Shown here: in pieces, positions 1 to 9,349 of the stretch
Numbering within the stretch: the stretch's first letter is position 1
Layout: each line of letters opens with the position of its first letter
Origin: Winogradskyella wichelsiae
GTDB taxonomy: Bacteria; Bacteroidota; Bacteroidia; Flavobacteriales; Flavobacteriaceae
Assembly (NCBI RefSeq): GCF_013403925.1
Contig: NZ_JABFDJ010000001.1
Coordinates: 558,001 to 622,000, forward strand
Reading direction: 5' to 3'
Length of the DNA: 64,000 bases
Position numbers and translations under genes: made by a program
The notes under the pieces: model-generated
Database searches by the model: none
What the model was told of the DNA's origin: nothing
Seen by the model: the letters and a program-made list of their open reading frames with translations, nothing else

Positions 1-278
1 TCCATTACTGGTTTAGAAGCTTCAGGACCAATATTACCTAATCCTAAAACAGCAGTTCCGTTAGAAATTACTGCAACCAAATTTCCCTTGGCTGTATATT
101 TATAGACATTTTCTACATCTTTTGCAATTTCTAAACAGGGCTCAGCCACACCTGGTGAATAAGCTAAAGATAAATCGCGTTGTGATGCATATTTTTTAGT
201 CGGTACTACTTTTATTTTTCCAGGAGTTGGTTTAGCATGATATACTAAGGCTTCTCTTCGTTTGCTTTGTTTGCTCAT
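1..278 (-). CDS. maeB: NADP-dependent malic enzyme, N-terminal part (cut by window edge)
   Basis: Reading leftward from an ATG at 276-278, the frame stays open to the window edge. It gives about 92 residues beginning [20 protein letters not shown] and containing a YSPGVAEPC motif and a [20 protein letters not shown] stretch. These are hallmarks of the malic enzyme N-terminal domain, which oxidatively decarboxylates malate to pyruvate with reduction of NAD(P). In Bacteroidota the usual form is the long MaeB type with a C-terminal phosphotransacetylase-like domain, but that part lies outside the window, so the long form is inferred only. The start is well placed, 21 bases downstream of a TATATTTG -7 box. 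Confidence 0.9.
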   Translation of the reverse strand, partial: MSKQSKRREALVYHAKPTPGKIKVVPTKKYASQRDLSLAYSPGVAEPCLEIAKDVENVYKYTAKGNLVAVISNGTAVLGLGNIGPEASKPVM

Positions 279-298
279 AATCTAATTGGATTAAGCTA

Positions 299-306
299 CA
301 AATATA
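299..306 (-). promoter_or_regulatory. putative -7 promoter element of maeB
   Basis: On the minus strand this reads TATATTTG, matching the Bacteroidota -7 consensus TAnnTTTG. It lies 21 bases before the maeB ATG. I see no TTG at the ideal -33 distance, so the call rests on the -7 box only. Confidence 0.4.
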
Positions 307-413
307 AGGATTTGAATGTTTGCTATGGAAGGCAATATTTTTAAAACAGAACACCACTATATAATTCAAATTAATCACGTTTTAAGGTTAACCTTAAAGC
401 TCTTAGATAAAGT

Positions 414-1343
414 CTAATCTTTAAAAAAACCAATATTCCGTTCCAAACCAGAAAACTTGGTCCGTTTCACTGCTGATTTTTGAAACACTTTTTTAAAGGT
501 ATCTTCCGTAATTTCTTCCCAATCTTTTTTAGTCATATCCAATAATTCAGGATGTGGATTGAATAAAGGTTCTTTATGTGGTTTTGAAAAGCGATTCCAA
601 GGACACACATCTTGGCAGATATCGCAACCAAACATCCAATCGTTAAATTTGCCTTTAAATTCAGATGGAAGATTTTCTTTCAACTCTATCGTGAAGTAAG
701 AAATACATTTACTTCCATCTACCACATAAGGATCTGTAATGGCTTCCGTTGGGCAAGCATCAATACAAGCCGTACATGAGCCACAATGGTCAGTTACTGG
801 TGTATCGTAGTCTAATTCTAAGTCTATAATCAATTCTGCAATAAAATAGAAAGACCCTACTTTTTGAGTTAAAAGGTTTGAATGTTTCCCTATCCAACCT
901 AAACCAGATTTTGCTGCCCAAGCCTTATCTAAAACAGGTGCTGAATCTACAAAAGCACGTCCGCCAACTTCACCAATTTCATCTTGAATAAAATATAAAA
1001 GTGATTTTAACTTGTGTTTTATAACATGATGGTAATCGTTACCATAAGCGTATTTTGAAATCTTGTAAGAATCATCGGTTTGAATTTCTTCAGGATAATA
1101 ATTCAATAATAAGGAGACAACACTTTTTGAACCTTCCACAAGTAAAGTTGGGTCTAAACGTTTATCGAAATGATTTTCCATGTAACGCATTTCACCATTC
1201 ATATTCTTATTTAAATATGCTTCTAGTCGTGGTGCTTCTTCTTCTAAAAATCCTGCTTGGCTTATACCACAAGATAAAAAACCGAGACGTTTAGCTTCGG
1301 TTTTAATCATTTCACTGTATTTTATTTTATTGTTTAATATCAA
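414..1343 (-). CDS. queG: epoxyqueuosine reductase QueG
   Basis: This is the iron-sulfur and cobalamin enzyme that reduces epoxyqueuosine to queuosine in tRNA, the last step of the pathway. The 309-residue protein has an N-terminal [11 protein letters not shown] segment typical of QueG. Two ferredoxin-like 4Fe-4S motifs follow, [12 protein letters not shown] at about residues 187-198 and CDICQDVCP near residue 240. The length is normal, although some QueG proteins carry an extra HEAT-repeat tail that is absent here. The longest frame starts at a TTG overlapping the stop of the upstream P450 gene (ATTGA), giving [12 protein letters not shown]. The first ATG is 33 bases further in, at 1310. I favour the TTG start because QueG homologues usually have about ten residues before the conserved AKRLGF, but this is not certain. 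It is probably co-transcribed with ruvB and the P450 gene. Confidence 0.93.
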   Translation of the reverse strand: MILNNKIKYSEMIKTEAKRLGFLSCGISQAGFLEEEAPRLEAYLNKNMNGEMRYMENHFDKRLDPTLLVEGSKSVVSLLLNYYPEEIQTDDSYKISKYAYGNDYHHVIKHKLKSLLYFIQDEIGEVGGRAFVDSAPVLDKAWAAKSGLGWIGKHSNLLTQKVGSFYFIAELIIDLELDYDTPVTDHCGSCTACIDACPTEAITDPYVVDGSKCISYFTIELKENLPSEFKGKFNDWMFGCDICQDVCPWNRFSKPHKEPLFNPHPELLDMTKKDWEEITEDTFKKVFQKSAVKRTKFSGLERNIGFFKD

Positions 1344-2674
1344 TGTCTCGCTTCAAACTTTAAAAATGCATTTTTAGGCTTTAAAGTAATCAATGGTGTA
1401 ATATTAATGCTTTCGAAATTTGGAATCATTTTATAGTTGGAAACTAATTCAGAAACGGCAATAATCATTTCGAACATTGCAAAATTATTACCTATACATT
1501 TTCTAGGACCAGCACCAAAGGGAAAATATTGTGATGAGAATTTACGAGATCCTTCATTGAAACGTTCTGGTAAAAATTCATTTGGTTGATCCCATAATTT
1601 AGGATGACGATGCATTTCGTAAACGGAGAATAAAAGATTACATCCGGCTTCAAAATCCAAACCATTAAAAGCGTCTGCTTCCTTATTCACACGATCTATA
1701 AAATAAACCGGTGGGTATAATCGCATACCTTCTTCAATGACTTGTTGACCAACCTTAGATTTAGTTACCAAATCCATTAAATCATCACTTTCGGAAAGAA
1801 TAGTATTTCGTTCTACTAAAATTCGTTCTTGCCATTCCGGATGCAATGCTAGAAGTTGTGTTATAAAAGTGAGCGCATTAGATGTAGTTTCGTGACCTGC
1901 TGTAAACAGAATTAAAATCTCATCGATAAGTTGCTCTTCTTCCATCGGATTACCATCCTCATATCTGGCATCTAACAACATATCTAACAAATCATTTTCT
2001 TTAACTTTTGAAGTTCGTCGTTCGTTAACAATACGTTTTAGAATTTCTCTAGCTTCACCAGTTAAATCAACGTGTTTTTTAATTTCACCGCTTACATTAA
2101 ACCACCAACCTAAATAGGGTTGACGCAACTCTTTTACCAACATTTTTTGAGCTGCTTCCGTTATGTACTGAAGTCTATTAATATCTTCTTGATTGGCTGC
2201 ACTACTAAAAAGGGATTTTACTACCGCTTGAAATGCCAAATCATTTAGAATCGGGAATATGTCAATCACCTCATTAGGCACAATCTTAATATATTCTGAA
2301 ACTATAGCACCTTTAATACTATCTAATAGATTTGCTAATTGTTTTTTATGAAACGCGGGTTGAATTAATTTTCGTTGTTTTTTCCAATGTTCACCTTCAG
2401 CTGTTAACAAACCTGTTCCGACATATTTAACTAAGTCTACAGTCTGAATCTTAGACTTGGTATAGTTCTTTTGATTCTTTTGAAGGACATATTCTGCTAA
2501 ACTAGCATCTCTAACAAATACCACACTATTTTTAAGTCCTATTTTCAATCTGAAAACGTCCCCTTGTTCTTCAAAATTTTGATGATGAAATGGTAAGGGA
2601 TTCTTCAAAATTTCTAGTGAATGTTTGAAAAACCGACTTAACGGAACTGTTGGTATGTTGTTTTCTGATTTCAA
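1340..2674 (-). CDS. cytochrome P450 monooxygenase
   Basis: This is a soluble bacterial P450 of 444 residues with every signature in order: an oxygen-binding I-helix AGHETTS at about residues 259-265, a K-helix ExxR motif (EGMR), and the heme-binding loop [12 protein letters not shown] near residue 390, whose cysteine ligates the heme iron. No reductase domain is fused, so it must receive electrons from separate redox partners, and none is encoded nearby. The substrate cannot be predicted; the general architecture resembles the CYP4/CYP102-like group that often acts on fatty acids or terpenoids. It lies 63 bases downstream of ruvB and overlaps queG, so it sits in an operon with two nucleic-acid genes with which it has no obvious link. 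Confidence 0.93.
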   Translation of the reverse strand: MKSENNIPTVPLSRFFKHSLEILKNPLPFHHQNFEEQGDVFRLKIGLKNSVVFVRDASLAEYVLQKNQKNYTKSKIQTVDLVKYVGTGLLTAEGEHWKKQRKLIQPAFHKKQLANLLDSIKGAIVSEYIKIVPNEVIDIFPILNDLAFQAVVKSLFSSAANQEDINRLQYITEAAQKMLVKELRQPYLGWWFNVSGEIKKHVDLTGEAREILKRIVNERRTSKVKENDLLDMLLDARYEDGNPMEEEQLIDEILILFTAGHETTSNALTFITQLLALHPEWQERILVERNTILSESDDLMDLVTKSKVGQQVIEEGMRLYPPVYFIDRVNKEADAFNGLDFEAGCNLLFSVYEMHRHPKLWDQPNEFLPERFNEGSRKFSSQYFPFGAGPRKCIGNNFAMFEMIIAVSELVSNYKMIPNFESINITPLITLKPKNAFLKFEARH

Positions 2675-2737
2675 AATATGGCTATTCGTAATTAAATTAG
2701 GATTTAAACATTATTTTAAAACTAGCAATCGAATTAA

Positions 2738-3760
2738 TTAAAACAATCCACCTTGCGTTGCCCCTTTAATCTTTCCTAAATGTTTATAAGCTTGTTCTGT
2801 AACTTCACGTCCACGAGGAGTCCTCATAATGAATCCTTGCTGAATTAAGAACGGTTCGTATACCTCTTCAATAGTTTCAGTACTTTCACTAACAGCTGTG
2901 GCAATAGTACTAATTCCTACAGGTCCGCCTTTAAATTTATCGATAATAGTCATTAAGATCTTATTATCCATTTCATCTAAACCATAAGCATCTACATTAA
3001 GTGCTTTTAAAGCAAACTTAGCAATTGCAATATCTATTTTACCATTACCCTTTATTTGGGCAAAATCTCTAACACGTCTTAATAGTGCATTTGCAATACG
3101 AGGTGTTCCTCTACTTCTACCCGCAATTTCAATAGCAGCTTCCATAGAAATTGGCATATTTAAAATGGATGCACTACGCTGAACAATCGTAGTGAGTAAT
3201 TCTGTTTTATAGTATTGTAAACGACTTTGAATACCAAAACGTGCACGCATAGGCGCTGTAAGTAATCCTGATCGCGTCGTTGCACCAATTAAGGTGAATG
3301 GATTTAAGTTTAATTGAACGGTTCTTGCATTAGGACCAGATTCAATCATAATATCAATCTTATAATCTTCCATTGCAGAATATAAATACTCTTCTACAAT
3401 TGGACTTAAACGGTGTATTTCATCAATAAAAAGCACATCTCGTTCATCAAGATTAGTTAATAATCCTGCTAAATCTCCTGGTTTATCTAAAACAGGACCT
3501 GAAGTTACTTTTATACCAACATCTAACTCATTAGCTAAAATGTGAGCTAAGGTCGTTTTTCCTAAACCTGGAGGGCCATGAAACAGGGTGTGATCTAACG
3601 CTTCTTCACGAAGATTAGCAGCTTGAACAAACACCAATAGATTTTCGAGCACCTGATCTTGACCTGTAAAGTCTTCAAAAGATAAGGGTCTTAATTTCTT
3701 TTCGACATCTAGTTCTTCTGAACTAAAATTATCACTATTTGGGTTTAAGTTTTCGTTCAT
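2738..3760 (-). CDS. ruvB: Holliday junction branch-migration helicase RuvB
   Basis: This AAA+ motor drives branch migration of Holliday junctions together with RuvA and RuvC. The 340-residue protein contains the Walker A motif GPPGLGKTT (about residues 64-72), Walker [10 protein letters not shown], the sensor-1 segment GATTRSG and a C-terminal winged helix with [15 protein letters not shown]. It is full length for the family. Neither ruvA nor ruvC is adjacent, which is usual in Flavobacteriaceae. It appears to be the first gene of a leftward group with the P450 gene and queG. Confidence 0.98.
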   Translation of the reverse strand: MNENLNPNSDNFSSEELDVEKKLRPLSFEDFTGQDQVLENLLVFVQAANLREEALDHTLFHGPPGLGKTTLAHILANELDVGIKVTSGPVLDKPGDLAGLLTNLDERDVLFIDEIHRLSPIVEEYLYSAMEDYKIDIMIESGPNARTVQLNLNPFTLIGATTRSGLLTAPMRARFGIQSRLQYYKTELLTTIVQRSASILNMPISMEAAIEIAGRSRGTPRIANALLRRVRDFAQIKGNGKIDIAIAKFALKALNVDAYGLDEMDNKILMTIIDKFKGGPVGISTIATAVSESTETIEEVYEPFLIQQGFIMRTPRGREVTEQAYKHLGKIKGATQGGLF

Positions 3761-3865
3761 AGTACTTCCCGTGAAAACGGAAATCTTATTAAGTTACACT
3801 TCTGTTGGGAATATAGATTCTTAGATTAAATCTGAATGACAACAAAGTCAAAACAAATATAAAGA

Positions 3866-3907
3866 AAAAGACCTTTGGAAACTATAAGCTGTCCAAAGGT
3901 CTTTTTT
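3866..3907 (-). terminator. Rho-independent terminator of the act-cox operon
   Basis: The minus strand carries AGACCTTTGGA, a 12-base loop, TCCAAAGGTCT and then a T-rich run. It sits 37 bases beyond the stop of cox subunit I and closes the long respiratory operon. The T-runs are symmetrical, so it could also work on the plus strand, but no plus-strand gene precedes it. Confidence 0.9.
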
Positions 3908-3943
3908 ATCTATTATGAAGTTCCTTTTATCAAAGGAAATAAT

Positions 3944-5737
3944 TTAGTGTTGTAATTCTTCTTCACCTTCCATTAAAGGAATATTCTGAGGAACAAAATC
4001 TACATCATGTCCTGGCTTACTATAATCATAAGACCAACGGTATACGTGAGGTATTGCACCTGGCCAGTTACCATGAACATGTTCTACTGGTGTAGTCCAT
4101 TCTAATGTTGTAGATCTCCATGGATTCTGTTCTGCTTTTTTACCGTAAAATATACTTACAAAGAAGTTATATAAATAAATGATTTGAGCAATTCCACCGA
4201 TAATAGCAAAAATTGTAATAACAACGTTTGTATTTGTTAAATCATCGAATAAAGGAAATGACGAATTAGTATAATAACGTCTAGGTAAACCTGCCATTCC
4301 AATAAAGTGCATTGGGAAGAATACTCCGTAGGCACATATTGCTGTTATCCAAAAGTGAATATAACCTAAGTTCTTGTTCATCATACGACCAAACATTTTT
4401 GGATACCAATGATAAATACCTGCAAACATCCCATATAATGCTGATATACCCATTACTAAGTGGAAGTGAGCAATAACAAAATAGGTATCATGAACGTTAA
4501 TATCTAATGCACTATCACCAAGAATAATCCCTGTTAAACCACCTGTTATGAAAGTAGATACAAAACCGATTGAAAATAACATGGCCGGATTCATCTGGAG
4601 GTTTCCCTTCCATAATGTAGTTATCCAGTTAAACGCTTTTACTGCCGACGGTATTGCAATCAATAATGTCGTAAATGTAAATACAGAACCTAAGAAAGGA
4701 TTCATACCTGATACAAACATATGGTGACCCCAAACAATTGTTGATAAAAAGGCTATCGCTAAAATTGAAGCAATCATAGCACGATAACCAAAAATTGGTT
4801 TACGCGAGTTAGTCGCCATAATTTCTGACACTAATCCCATTGCTGGTAAAATAACAATATATACTTCTGGATGACCTAAGAACCAAAACAAGTGTTCGAA
4901 TAATACTGGTGATCCTCCTTGGTAATGTAATACTTCACCTTGAATAAATATATCTGATAAGAAGAATGATGTCCCAAAACTTCTATCCATTATTAATAAT
5001 AATGCTGCAGATAATAATACAGGAAATGACACAACACCAATAACTGCTGTTACGAAGAAAGCCCAAATTGTAAGCGGTAATCTAGTCATAGACATACCTT
5101 TAGTACGCATATTGATTACTGTAACAATATAATTTAAAGCCCCTATTAAAGATGAAGCAATAAAAATAGCCATGGACACTAACCATAATGTCATCCCTAA
5201 ACCAGAACCACCTGATGCCATCGGCAATGCAGATAACGGAGGATAAATTGTCCATCCTGCAGCAGCCGGACCAGCTTCTACAAATAATGAACCAACCATA
5301 ATAACACAAGATATAAAGAACAACCAATAAGATACCATATTTAGGAATCCAGAAGCCATATCTCTAGCACCAATTTGTAATGGAATTAATAAGTTACTAA
5401 ACGTACCACTTAGTCCTGCTGTTAATACGAAAAAGACCATTATAGTACCATGGATAGTAACAAGCGCGAGATAAACATCTGCACTCATAACACCATCTGG
5501 TGCCCATTTACCTAATAAAGCTTCGAACAATACATTTGGCTCTGATGGCCAAGCAATTTGCATACGAAACATAATAGACATTAAAATACCGATAATCCCC
5601 ATTAGCGTACCTGTAATTAAGTACTGCTTAGCAATCATCTTATGATCTAAACTAAATATATATTTAGTTATAAACGTCTCTTTATGATGATGTTCTGCGT
5701 GATCCTCGTGATCGTGCGTTTCTATAGTTGCTGACAT
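3944..5737 (-). CDS. ctaD: cytochrome c oxidase subunit I (caa3-type, heme-copper)
   Basis: This is the catalytic subunit of the terminal oxidase, reducing oxygen to water and pumping protons across the inner membrane. The 597-residue protein has about 12-14 membrane helices. Candidate heme and copper ligands are visible: H96, H289 with Y293 in GHPEVY (the His-Tyr crosslink pair of A-type oxidases), H338-H339, and H424/H426 in AHFHLV. The N-terminus is His/Asp/Glu-rich (residues 7-19), extra to the family core and possibly metal-binding. It is the last gene of the operon actABCDEF-coxB-coxA, 31 bases after subunit II. This order is typical of Bacteroidota, where the oxidase associates with alternative complex III. 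Confidence 0.97.
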   Translation of the reverse strand: MSATIETHDHEDHAEHHHKETFITKYIFSLDHKMIAKQYLITGTLMGIIGILMSIMFRMQIAWPSEPNVLFEALLGKWAPDGVMSADVYLALVTIHGTIMVFFVLTAGLSGTFSNLLIPLQIGARDMASGFLNMVSYWLFFISCVIMVGSLFVEAGPAAAGWTIYPPLSALPMASGGSGLGMTLWLVSMAIFIASSLIGALNYIVTVINMRTKGMSMTRLPLTIWAFFVTAVIGVVSFPVLLSAALLLIMDRSFGTSFFLSDIFIQGEVLHYQGGSPVLFEHLFWFLGHPEVYIVILPAMGLVSEIMATNSRKPIFGYRAMIASILAIAFLSTIVWGHHMFVSGMNPFLGSVFTFTTLLIAIPSAVKAFNWITTLWKGNLQMNPAMLFSIGFVSTFITGGLTGIILGDSALDINVHDTYFVIAHFHLVMGISALYGMFAGIYHWYPKMFGRMMNKNLGYIHFWITAICAYGVFFPMHFIGMAGLPRRYYTNSSFPLFDDLTNTNVVITIFAIIGGIAQIIYLYNFFVSIFYGKKAEQNPWRSTTLEWTTPVEHVHGNWPGAIPHVYRWSYDYSKPGHDVDFVPQNIPLMEGEEELQH

Positions 5738-5768
5738 AAGTTTATTATCTTTTTCTTAAAAACCTTAA

Positions 5769-6827
5769 TTAATTTAATGAATTAGGAAACGTCTTTTGTT
5801 CTTTCATCCACGCATCAAATTCTTCTTGTGTCTCTACAATGATCTTCATCTGCATATTGTAGTGAGACGTACCACAAATTTTATTACATAAAAGTAAGTA
5901 ATCAAATTCGTATATTAAATCTTGTCCTGATTCTTCAATCGCTGCTGCACGTTCTCTTCTAAGTTCATTGATACCTTTAACCTTATCAACCATCTCAGGA
6001 GTTTCACGCATTTCTGAAGTAGTTACAGTTGGTGTGAAACCAAATTGAGTTACCATACCAGGAACACAATTCATTTGAGCTCTAAAGTGAGGCATATAAG
6101 CTGAGTGTAATACATCTTGAGATCTCATTTTAAAAACTACAGGTTTACCTACTGGTAAATGTAATTCAGTTACTATAACATCATCAACAGCATTAGGATC
6201 TTCTTCATCAACACCCAAAATATTAGAACGATCGATATCAATTAATCTTACATTAGCTTTACCTAATACATTATCTTCACCACTATAGCGCGCTTTCCAG
6301 TTAAACTGCTGAGCATATAATTCAATAACCATTGGATCTTCATCTTCATCAATATTCATGATGTCGTTCCATGTAAATAAACCATAGATAATTAATCCTG
6401 CTAAAACAATAACAGGGATAATTGTCCAAATAAATTCTAAAGTATTGTTATCTGCGTAGAAAAAAGCTTTCTTGCCTTTTTCACCTTTATACTTAAAAGC
6501 AAAATAATGCAATAAAAACTGTGTTATAGTTTGAACTATAAATATAACAACCATAGAAATAACCATAAGATTGTCGACTTCAGAACCATGTTCTGAAGCT
6601 GCATTTGATAATAAAGGTAAATCACCTATAAACCAAAAGCATAAAATAGTCATCACATAGATGAAAACTAAAAATCCCATCATTAAATAACCATTGATCT
6701 TGTTATCTTGATCGTCTGCTATTTGTGAGTCTGTTGTACCAACCTGAGCAAGATCAAAGATCTTAACCATCTGCCATAAGGCCACTGCTACAAAAAGTAC
6801 AATTATAATCGTAAATAATGCCGTCAT
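5769..6827 (-). CDS. ctaC: cytochrome c oxidase subunit II (CuA subunit)
   Basis: This subunit accepts electrons from cytochrome c through the binuclear CuA centre. The 352-residue protein has a short N-terminal hydrophobic segment, then two further helices and a periplasmic cupredoxin domain. The CuA ligands are H241, C314, C318, H322 and M325 in CNKICGTSHYNM. The usual Glu between the two cysteines is Lys316; since that residue gives only a backbone carbonyl to copper, the site should still form. A YAQQFNWKARYSG segment contains the conserved aromatic region used for electron entry. There is no fused cytochrome c domain, so heme c electrons are probably delivered by the monoheme domain of ActA or by ActE. 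It lies between actF and coxA with gaps of 24 and 31 bases. Confidence 0.96.
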   Translation of the reverse strand: MTALFTIIIVLFVAVALWQMVKIFDLAQVGTTDSQIADDQDNKINGYLMMGFLVFIYVMTILCFWFIGDLPLLSNAASEHGSEVDNLMVISMVVIFIVQTITQFLLHYFAFKYKGEKGKKAFFYADNNTLEFIWTIIPVIVLAGLIIYGLFTWNDIMNIDEDEDPMVIELYAQQFNWKARYSGEDNVLGKANVRLIDIDRSNILGVDEEDPNAVDDVIVTELHLPVGKPVVFKMRSQDVLHSAYMPHFRAQMNCVPGMVTQFGFTPTVTTSEMRETPEMVDKVKGINELRRERAAAIEESGQDLIYEFDYLLLCNKICGTSHYNMQMKIIVETQEEFDAWMKEQKTFPNSLN

Positions 6828-6851
6828 TATCGTTTCTTTTCTTGTTTAATA

Positions 6852-8216
6852 TTAATAATGGAAATGTTCACTTTCCTTAATGAAAGGGTTACCTTTTGCT
6901 AGTAATGGATGTTTACCTAGAGATGTAAATACTATAAAAATAAACAATCCTGCAAAGAATAACATCGATCCTATTTCAGGAATTCCAATAAACCATCTAT
7001 CACCAACTGTTGCAGGCATAATCATATTGAAAATATCCAAATAGTGACCAAATAAGATAACTACACCTGCCATTACTACAAACCAAGGAATACGTTTATA
7101 ATCACTATTCATTAATAGTAATAACGGGAATAAGAAATTTAAAGCAACCATACCAAAAAATGGTAAGTTATAATCTTCAATACGTGTTACGAAATAGGTT
7201 ACTTCTTCAGGTATATTAGCATACCATATTAACATAAATTGAGAGAACCATAAGTATGTCCAGAAAATACTAATACCAAACATAAATTTAGCTAAATCAT
7301 GAATATGACTGTCATTTACAAATTCTAATAGCCCTTTAGATTTAAGGTAAATTGTAACTAAGGCTATTACCGTAATACCACTTACAAACATACTTGCAAA
7401 TACGTACCATCCAAATAATGTACTAAACCAGTGAGGATCCACACTCATAATCCAATCCCAAGACATCATTGATTCTGTGTAAATATAGAATACTAAGAAT
7501 GCAGCTGATATTCTGAAATTCTTTTTAAAATTGCTATTATCATTGATATCAGCAAGATCTTGTGCTACAGAAAATTTTCTTGAAAAATGACGGTAAGTTG
7601 ACCAACCACCTAAGAAGATTAATCCTCTAATCATAAACCAAGTTTTATTTAACCAACTTGATTTGTTTTGTATTAATGCATCATGTGCTACTACGTTTTC
7701 ATCCATCCAAATGAAGATATGACTGTCTGCAACTAAAACGATAAGTAATACAATTAAACCACCAGGCAAAACATAAGATGTAATCCCTTCCATAACTCTA
7801 AAAAGAACTGGTGACCAACCTGCTTGAGCCGCATATTGAATAGCGTAAAATGCTAATACACCTAATGAAATCATAAAGAAAAAGAATGCCGCTACGTATA
7901 ACGCTGCATAAGGTCTATTGTGTAATTGATGTAACACGTGTTCTTCATGACTTAACTCATGACCTTCCACTTCTGCCTCAGCTCCATGACCATGATCTTT
8001 TTCAATATCATCTGTCGATTCGCCATGTACTTCTTCCACGCCCTGCGCTTCAGTAGCGTGTTCACCATCATGATGACTTTCGTTTGCTAAAAACTCTACA
8101 ATGTTATCTTCGTTTACACTGTGTGAATCTATAAAACCATAACCCACACCTAATGCTCCTAAGATCATTAATATGATAGCTCCTGTTCTTAATCGATTTG
8201 AAATTTTATATTCCAT
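6852..8216 (-). CDS. actF: alternative complex III membrane subunit ActF
   Basis: ActF is an integral membrane subunit of the quinol:cytochrome c oxidoreductase known as alternative complex III and is related to ActC/NrfD. The 454-residue protein has about ten predicted helices. Between helix 1 (about residues 12-29) and helix 2 (about 105-125) lies a His/Glu-rich loop, roughly residues 45-97, with many HG, EH and HH pairs that are not part of the conserved core. Its position after actE and before coxB is the canonical flavobacterial order. I identify it from length, hydropathy, WSTYRHFSRKF-type loops and context. Confidence 0.9.
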   Translation of the reverse strand: MEYKISNRLRTGAIILMILGALGVGYGFIDSHSVNEDNIVEFLANESHHDGEHATEAQGVEEVHGESTDDIEKDHGHGAEAEVEGHELSHEEHVLHQLHNRPYAALYVAAFFFFMISLGVLAFYAIQYAAQAGWSPVLFRVMEGITSYVLPGGLIVLLIVLVADSHIFIWMDENVVAHDALIQNKSSWLNKTWFMIRGLIFLGGWSTYRHFSRKFSVAQDLADINDNSNFKKNFRISAAFLVFYIYTESMMSWDWIMSVDPHWFSTLFGWYVFASMFVSGITVIALVTIYLKSKGLLEFVNDSHIHDLAKFMFGISIFWTYLWFSQFMLIWYANIPEEVTYFVTRIEDYNLPFFGMVALNFLFPLLLLMNSDYKRIPWFVVMAGVVILFGHYLDIFNMIMPATVGDRWFIGIPEIGSMLFFAGLFIFIVFTSLGKHPLLAKGNPFIKESEHFHY

Positions 8217-8237
8217 TATATAATCTTTATCTAAATC

Positions 8238-8798
8238 TTACTTTTCTAAATCTGCCTTAAGCTTCTCAACATAAGCAACAACTTGCCAACGTTCTTGTTC
8301 ATTCAACTGGTTCGCATAAGAACCCATAGTATTTTTACCGTAATAAAGTACATGGTAAATACTACCAGTTGTAATAGCTCTACCTACATCATCGTAACGA
8401 GGTACACCTAAGATCTTTTCACGCTCAACCAACTTACCCTTACCATCACCCTTATTACCATGGCAAATACCACAATAAATAGCGTATAAAGGTCCACCTT
8501 TATCATAATCTACTTGAGTAGAATCTAACGGACTTTTTAAGTTTTCTTTAGCAAATAAATAACCGTCATTAGTATTCTCTATTTCAAACGGCATAAAATC
8601 ACCTCTTGGAATAGTTCCTTCTGCAGGTAATTGCGCTTCTACGCCATTAGTGAAAACATCCGACTCTTGGTATGTTTCATAACCAACAGATTCATACATG
8701 TTAGGCATGTATTGGTAATTTCTACTAGAGTTATTTTGGCAAGATACAAGACCTACCAACATCCCTAATACTGCGATATATTTTGTAACTATCTTCAT
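8238..8798 (-). CDS. actE: alternative complex III monoheme cytochrome c lipoprotein ActE
   Basis: This is a periplasmic monoheme cytochrome c that receives electrons from ActA and can pass them to the oxidase. It carries one heme site, CGICH in the segment YAIYCGICHGNKGDGKG, and a downstream Met-containing region (NTMGSYANQL) that should supply the axial ligand. I chose the ATG at 8796-8798, one base after the actD stop. It opens with MKIVTKYIAVLGMLVGLVSC, a clean lipoprotein signal whose lipobox Cys would be lipidated. A longer frame starts ten residues earlier, at 8828 inside actD, and would spoil the signal peptide. Confidence 0.93.
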   Translation of the reverse strand: MKIVTKYIAVLGMLVGLVSCQNNSSRNYQYMPNMYESVGYETYQESDVFTNGVEAQLPAEGTIPRGDFMPFEIENTNDGYLFAKENLKSPLDSTQVDYDKGGPLYAIYCGICHGNKGDGKGKLVEREKILGVPRYDDVGRAITTGSIYHVLYYGKNTMGSYANQLNEQERWQVVAYVEKLKADLEK

Positions 8799-8799
8799 A

Positions 8800-9339
8800 T
8801 TAATGTGCATCTTCATCTTTCTCAACAATATTTATCTCAACAGCACCTGTTGTTTTCAACAAGTTAGTTAATGATTCTTCGTTATTATGAACCGCAATTT
8901 CCATTAAGAAATGGTCATCTGTAGTTCTTGGATCTGGATTCTCAGCTGTTTTAAATGGCCATATTCTACTTCTCATGTAAAAAGTGATAACCATTAAATG
9001 GGCAGCAAAAAACACTGTAAGTTCAAACATAATAGGAACAAACGCAGGTAAGTTTTCTAAAAAACTAAAACTTGGTTTACCACCAATATCTTGTGGCCAA
9101 TCTTGAATCATTATATAGTTCATCATTGCTGATGCAAAAACTAAACCAATACAACCATACAAAAATGCTGTAATTGCCAAACGTGTTGGAGCTAATCCCA
9201 TTGCCTTGTCTAGTCCGTGAACTGGAAAAGGTGTGAATACATCTTCAATGTGATATTTCTCTGCTCTAACTGTTTTTACAGCTGACATTAATACATCATC
9301 ATCGGTATAAATAGCATGAATTACTTTTGAAGCTTCCAT
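8800..9339 (-). CDS. actD: alternative complex III subunit ActD (DUF3341)
   Basis: ActD is a small two-helix membrane subunit of alternative complex III, and 179 residues is normal for the family. The N-terminus is a soluble domain beginning with a short beta-like segment (KVIHAIYTDDDVLMSAVKTV). Two hydrophobic helices follow at about residues 50-75 and 95-120, separated by a WPQDIGGKPSFSF loop typical of the DUF3341 family. It starts 11 bases after the actC stop and ends one base before actE. Confidence 0.92.
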   Translation of the reverse strand: MEASKVIHAIYTDDDVLMSAVKTVRAEKYHIEDVFTPFPVHGLDKAMGLAPTRLAITAFLYGCIGLVFASAMMNYIMIQDWPQDIGGKPSFSFLENLPAFVPIMFELTVFFAAHLMVITFYMRSRIWPFKTAENPDPRTTDDHFLMEIAVHNNEESLTNLLKTTGAVEINIVEKDEDAH

Positions 9340-9349
9340 ATATACTATA

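Noticed and set aside
8798..8828. Longer actE start with ten extra residues overlapping actD
   Set aside because: It would add basic residues before a perfect lipoprotein signal; the ATG at 8798 directly follows the actD stop.
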